A stretch of DNA of 64,000 bases, from the NCBI GenBank assembly GCA_902729315.2, contig LR746269.1, positions 3,916,001-3,980,000 on the forward strand, read 5' to 3'. The notes under the pieces were generated by a model. It did not search any database, was not told the DNA's origin, and saw nothing but the letters and a program-made list of their open reading frames with translations. The position numbers and the translations under genes are program-made. Positions 60,001-64,000 of the stretch are shown one piece after another (position 1 is the first letter of the stretch; every line of letters starts with the position of its first letter). The stretch is from Spirodela intermedia (lineage: Eukaryota; Streptophyta; Magnoliopsida; Alismatales; Araceae).

Positions 60001-61642
60001 AAACTTTCAGTATCGGATTTTGCTCCACGCACATGACTAACAGGAAATCCAGTCCCTACATCGTCATCAGAATTTCTGCATTCTTCCTGAGCTATTGATA
60101 TGCAACTTAGTATGTCAGAAGAAAGATAATCTGCTAACATGGGCATATCATTAAAGACAACAAAGAGAACAACTATGAAATAACATGGCCAAAATGGGGG
60201 TAAGCGATGCCTAGCCTCAACATGTTATCAGCGGATACCGTTTCAATTGAGGAAACACTCAAAAAGCGGCTTACCCATCACGATGTCGCTTTTGCTTTGA
60301 TTTCCCCAGAACATCCACGACCTACAATGATATTCACTATGTTGAGAAGTGGAAGATTCCCTAAGGTATATTGCAAAAAAGGCAAAACAGAGACTTAATT
60401 AATAAACACTTGCAATTATTACCTTGGCAGGGACTACTGAACTTTGGAAAAGATGCTTGACATCAAGAAGACGAGGATCAATCTTTCCTGGGGCCTTATA
60501 TCTTAGACCAACAATATAAATTTCAGCAGAGGAGGAACGACTGGCTATTGGCTTAGTCACCTCCACCTTCTCAAAAAGCTGTTGTACAATGTGCAACACT
60601 CTGAAAGGTCAACAAGAAGCACGCAAGAACCAAGACAAAAAATTGAGAAAAATAAATTTTCACCTGCTTGACACCATAGAGGACAGCACTGTAGTCCTGC
60701 GACCTGAAAACCTGACCAAAGATAAGAAACACATTAGACACATGTATGAACGGTAAAGATAAAAATACCACTTACGACACAGAGGAAAACCGTTCCGATC
60801 ACTGAATTATTTTAGAGCAAGAACACCCAACATTCCGATGAATTCTTTTCTAACGCAACGTCAATTAAAACAACGAGACCAATGCATAGACACGGTGAAT
60901 ATGCAAGTGCCAGCCTTAAAAAAACCCAATTAAAGCCAACCCCCGAGGTTTGTAGACCAGGGATTCTGGCAATCACCTAGGACAGGGAATAACTGGGGTT
61001 ATCACACCCAGAGAGGCAGAATCATGTATCCATCAGAGATTAACATTAATGGGTTATTTTGAAATCATAAAAATTGTAAGCAAGCGAAACTTCAATTCGA
61101 TTCAAACCATAGAGATGAGAAAAAAGAACTATCTAGGAAAAGTAACAGAAGCCTACTTTGGTGACAAAAATGCCCTTAGGGGCCAGGAACTCTGTGGCGA
61201 GCTTCAGCGCGTCAATCACCAGCGCCGACTGCGCCGTCGCCTCCTGCGCCCACGCCCCGCCAACATTGGGCGACCCGTCGTGTAAAACGACGTCGAAAGC
61301 AACACACCCCCCTCCTCGATTAGCGTCCGCCATCGTCTTCTTGATGGCGGCACGGCAGCGTGGAGTCGTGATGTCATCGACAAGGGAGAGCGCCCCGCGG
61401 ACAGGACGAATGGGGAAGAGGTCGACGCCGACGACGAAGGCGCCCACCGGTGCTCGGCCGACGGCAACCTGAAGCCATCCACCGGGCGCCGCGCAGAGGT
61501 CGAGGACGCTGCGGGCATTGTGGAGGAACCGAAACTTGTCATCGAGCTGGAGGAGCTTGAAGGCGGCTCGGGAGCGGTACCCCTGCTCCTTGGCGAGATG
61601 GTAGAACTTGTCCAAGCGGTCCTTCCCCTTCGCCTTCCCCAT
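54052..61642 (-). CDS. SPB1: SPB1-type FtsJ rRNA methyltransferase (60S ribosome biogenesis)
   Basis: Minus-strand exons: 61642-61157, 60711-60664, 60578-60423, 60321-60275, 57491-57335, 57255-57194, 56902-56719, 56512-56423, 55708-55575, 55402-55276, 55086-54052. All phases fit and the protein is 841 residues, the size of yeast Spb1. The N-terminal FtsJ/RrmJ methyltransferase has the SAM site LDLCAAPGGW (47-56) and the catalytic tetrad K29 (RAAFK), D122 (LHDGSPN), K162 (FVTK) and E197 (SSSAEIY). A middle domain follows (RYEDGVSTLRKVGFASDFIW), then a Lys-rich helix, acidic tracts, and the Spb1_C region (AKKMLRKKTREQIIDDAYNK onward) ending in a Gly/Lys-rich basic tail. In yeast this nucleolar enzyme 2'-O-methylates a guanosine in the 25S A-loop and is needed for 60S maturation. 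The 47-base exon 60321-60275 was found by family motif (VVDVLGKSKQKRHRD). Intron 4 is about 2.8 kb. Intron 9 carries a GAA run. Confidence 0.94.
55510..55550. repeat. (GAA)n microsatellite within SPB1 intron 9
   Basis: About 13 GAA units on + read as (TTC)n on the sense strand, inside the intron between 55575 and 55402. The run sits about 108-148 bases upstream of the acceptor, with more pyrimidine-rich sequence after it. Open frames across it encode poly-Ser and are not the real exon. Confidence 0.93.
57492..60274 (-). other. SPB1 intron 4 (2.8 kb)
   Basis: A large AT-rich intron between the 47-base exon and the RYEDG exon. Apart from the 72-base tandem duplication nothing gene-like was found in it. 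Confidence 0.75.
57562..57705. repeat. Tandem duplication, period about 72 bases
   Basis: Two adjacent copies start with AACCCA and share AAACGGGAA, AAACAACAAC and AAAGCCTAACATGGC. They lie in SPB1 intron 4. Confidence 0.88.
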
Positions 61643-61832
61643 TGCAGGCGATGCAACGGCAACGCTCCCGGCGGCGGCAGGGAATCCCTAGAGAAACCAC
61701 CCTTTGCGAAAGCCACAAGCCGGAGGTTTTATTTTTATCGGACCAAGAAGCTGAGACTCTCACCTCCGGGTTTGTCTAAACGGACCGGGCCGGTCCGAGT
61801 CTGAAACTCCTTCAAGCCACGACTTAGAAACA

Positions 61833-61933
<101 letters not shown>

Positions 61934-62287
61934 CTGCCTCCTCTCCCTCCCCCTTGGTTATCGCTATGGCTGTCCAAACCCCAGCTCAAGATCACCCGGT
62001 TATCAAGGCTGTGGAACAAGCAAAGGGGCCTTTTAGCCAAATATTATCTCCAGATAGCCAAATGCACATATGAGACGTTATATCTTCGAATGAAGAGCAA
62101 AATCTACTATTTTTTCGTGCAGGTAGTAAATAACTAAATATTTCGAATGAAGAAAGATTACGAAGCCCAGTTATGGACAAAAAAGGGCAAATCTGGGCAT
62201 GATTTGAAAACGGTAAATTATCTATTAATAGTTGTAATGGGTATTTAGGATGGAGACGTGTGGCTAATTTTCGCTCGCCGCTACTAT

Positions 62288-62346
62288 GGGAATCGCTTTG
62301 GTAAAATTTCTCCTTGCCAAAGAGAAGACGCGGGTTCGATTCCCAA
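62288..62346 (+). mobile_element. tRNA-Gly-like sequence, probably a SINE head
   Basis: A perfect B-box-like GGTTCGATTCC lies at 62333-62343. Before it is an anticodon-arm-like hairpin with 5-base stem TTCTC/GAGAA around a loop containing TTGCC, then AGACGCGGGTTCG, resembling the 3' half of plant tRNA-Gly(GCC). The region where an A box belongs is TCGCTTTGG. No acceptor stem can be formed, so it is not a functional tRNA gene. A tRNA-derived SINE or pseudo-tRNA is the likely origin; the 3' boundary of such an element was not located. Confidence 0.45.
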
Positions 62347-62842
62347 TCATTGCCTCCTTAACAATGATCTGCTGACGGGTAGAGAGAGGTTATTGCTTCC
62401 TTAACATCGACTTCAACTTACCGATGGGCTAATCCTCTTAGATCCAAGGCCATTTGGAGAGAGAGGCGTCAACGGCCTAAGTTAGGATTAAGTAGTGCAT
62501 AGATAAGTTAGACCGAAATTTTAATTTATTTAAAGAGGAAATTTTAGCGCCAATTAAATTATATATAAATAATATTTATCCATACGACGAACCTATTTAA
62601 ATCAAAATAAATTTCTATAAAAATCCATACAAAATATCGTGAATTAGGAGGGAAGCAAAATTACATTTTAAAAAATGATTTATAATTTTTTAATAATATG
62701 TGCTATTAATATCTTTTGGTGAGGATATAAAATCAGATAACGGAGATCTATTCTATGCAATTTATCTAAAAGGTTAATAAACGAAAATAATACTACTAAA
62801 ACTTGCAGATTCTGCGTTTCTCCAGTGGGGGAGGGCGAGCTC

Positions 62843-62858
62843 CACGTGGGCGCACGTG
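62843..62858. promoter_or_regulatory. Two G-boxes ten bases apart
   Basis: CACGTG at 62843-62848 and again at 62853-62858 (context TCCACGTGGGCGCACGTGAG). G-boxes bind bZIP and bHLH factors in light and ABA responses. The spacing of one helical turn puts both sites on one DNA face. They lie about 680 bases before the TATA box at 63529. Confidence 0.55.
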
Positions 62859-63336
62859 AGCGGGAACGCCGGGAGGTGGCGTGAAGCGCAGTTGAGTCAG
62901 CCTATGTCTGCTTTCTAATTAACAATGGTCCTGGTAACATGCACTCTCGTCAAGCGGTGATGAGGGAGGATCCCCACCTTCTGATTCGCCTGCGGCCTCT
63001 TCCAGCCGACGTGATGGACGGACAAGATCGGCCCAGCTCGTCAGCCTTTAGAAAAACCCCGCCCGCATCTTCGACAGCGGGATACAGACTGGATTATCTT
63101 ATTCCCGCGATCCATCCTACCGCCAAACATGAAATTAAATCAAATATATTTGGAGCCGAGTAAACAAGATAGAACGATAATATTAAGAGAAAAAATTTAA
63201 ATAGATAATAATTTTCTGTCTGGACTACCCGATCCGAATCTGGACAGCCGGACCCATTTGACCCTAGTCCTGATACGCCCGACCCCAGCGAGAGCGAGGC
63301 AGAGAAAGGGAGAGAGAGAGAGCGAGGTAGAAGCTG

Positions 63337-63345
63337 CCACGTGTC
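63337..63345 (+). promoter_or_regulatory. ABRE/G-box (CCACGTGTC)
   Basis: A G-box in the form preferred by ABF/AREB bZIP factors, about 190 bases upstream of the TATA box at 63529. This suggests ABA or stress control of the gene to the right. Confidence 0.55.
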
Positions 63346-63528
63346 AATGAAAGAGGGCCTAGGCCTGGCTCTGGGGCCACCAGAGGGTCAACCATGTTAG
63401 GGGCCCAGAATTGGCACAGAGAACATAATTAGATAAGAGGGCTGATGATTAATTAATTTAATAATGGGGTAGGTGGGTAATGATGTGGTGTTCTCGGGAT
63501 GGGGAGCTTTCTGGCGAGGTGGTGGTTC

Positions 63529-63536
63529 TATAAATA
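63529..63536 (+). promoter_or_regulatory. TATA box of a gene running off the right edge
   Basis: TATAAATA in a GC-mixed promoter context, followed after about 25-30 bases by a CT-rich likely start region and a leader. Confidence 0.65.
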
Positions 63537-63663
63537 CCGCCGCCGGGCTTTCTCTCTTCCCTGTCCCGGTGAACGGCAGAGGCTCCGCCGCCGAAAGGTG
63601 CTCCTTGTAATCTTCCACAGCTTTCTTGAACGGCGAACGGAGCTCTTCTCTTGTTGCAGTTCA

Positions 63664-63709
63664 ATGAAGCTGTGGGAAACTACAGGGAGAGACCTCGCGA
63701 CGCCGGCAG
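63664..63709 (+). CDS. Possible first coding exon at the right edge
   Basis: ATG 63664 opens MKLWETTGRDLATPAG and is followed by a donor-like GCAG|GTGCAC at 63709/63710, about 130 bases downstream of the TATA box. The 15 codons are too few to name a family. The segment may instead be a 5' UTR exon, with coding sequence beyond the window. Confidence 0.25.
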
Positions 63710-63717
63710 GTGCACTC

Positions 63718-64000
63718 TCTGAGATCTCTTTTCTCTCTCTTTCTCTCTCTCTCCTATTCTCCATCTCTCTCTCTCTCTCCTTTTTCTATTTATCGGCACG
63801 TATCCCATTTATGATGCATGTAAGTAATAAATTTGTACTTGCATAAATTTACCGGCAGAAACTCCCCTCCATCAGGCTTTCTTTGGGCTTGCCCCGCTGA
63901 CCTCTCTCTCTCTCTCTCTTTCTCTCTACCTGTATCACTCTGTATATCGATCTTTCTCTGTCTCTCTATTAATTGCTCTCTCTTCTCTCTATCTGTATCT
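63718..64000. repeat. CT-rich low-complexity region
   Basis: Repeated CT runs (about 63718-63780, 63901-63922 and 63950-63995) lie in the putative first intron or leader of the right-edge gene. Confidence 0.8.

Noticed and set aside
62288-62346. Functional tRNA-Gly gene
   Set aside because: No acceptor stem or complete D arm can be formed; only the anticodon-arm and T-arm similarity remains.

Overview
The window is nuclear DNA of a flowering plant, most likely a monocot. Long AT-rich non-coding stretches surround compact genes. Several genes (the two LEA_2-type first exons, the last KOC1 exon, the heptahelical receptor-like gene and the subtilase) are extremely GC-rich, as is common in monocots. 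Multi-exon housekeeping genes (SPB1, SURF1, CUE) have moderate GC. (GA/CT)n microsatellites are unusually frequent and often lie just upstream of coding starts. Species assignment is inference only.

Layout, left to right. 1143-1494 (-): possible first exon of an unidentified gene running off the left edge. 4050-8870 (+): two tandem LEA_2/LEA14-like membrane-protein first exons, with only one recognisable 3' exon pair, downstream of the second. 13911-16909 (+): four-exon KOC1-like kinase with a C-terminal membrane anchor (chloroplast outer envelope kinase family). 17375-17956 (-): single-exon hybrid proline-rich 8-cysteine cell-wall protein, convergent with KOC1. 21981-25328 (-): five-exon CUE-domain protein. 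26612-29900 (-): six-exon SURF1, a mitochondrial cytochrome c oxidase assembly factor. 32619-33326 (+): two unassigned coding-looking pieces. 35126-36775 and 39713-41321: two solo-LTR-like insertions of one family, each with a perfect 5-bp target duplication and TG...CA ends. 45809-46885 (+): two-exon heptahelical HHP protein. 48470-50767 (+): intronless subtilisin-like protease. 54052-61642 (-): eleven-exon SPB1/FtsJ rRNA methyltransferase of 841 residues. 62288-62346: tRNA-Gly-like SINE head. 62800-64000: promoter-like region with three G-boxes and a TATA box, leading into a gene off the right edge.

The genes form no operon or pathway. They are independent units acting in chloroplast envelope signalling, the cell wall, ubiquitin binding, mitochondrial complex IV assembly, membrane signalling, apoplastic proteolysis and ribosome biogenesis. 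Exon models were built by hand: reading phase is preserved across every proposed junction of KOC1, CUE, SURF1, HHP and SPB1, and the joined proteins read through without stops. I see no evidence for a wholly new system. The most interesting points are an 87-nt stop-free in-frame intron in the CUE gene, a GAA microsatellite in the polypyrimidine part of an SPB1 intron, the orphan LEA_2 first exon, the solo-LTR pair and the closely spaced G-boxes.
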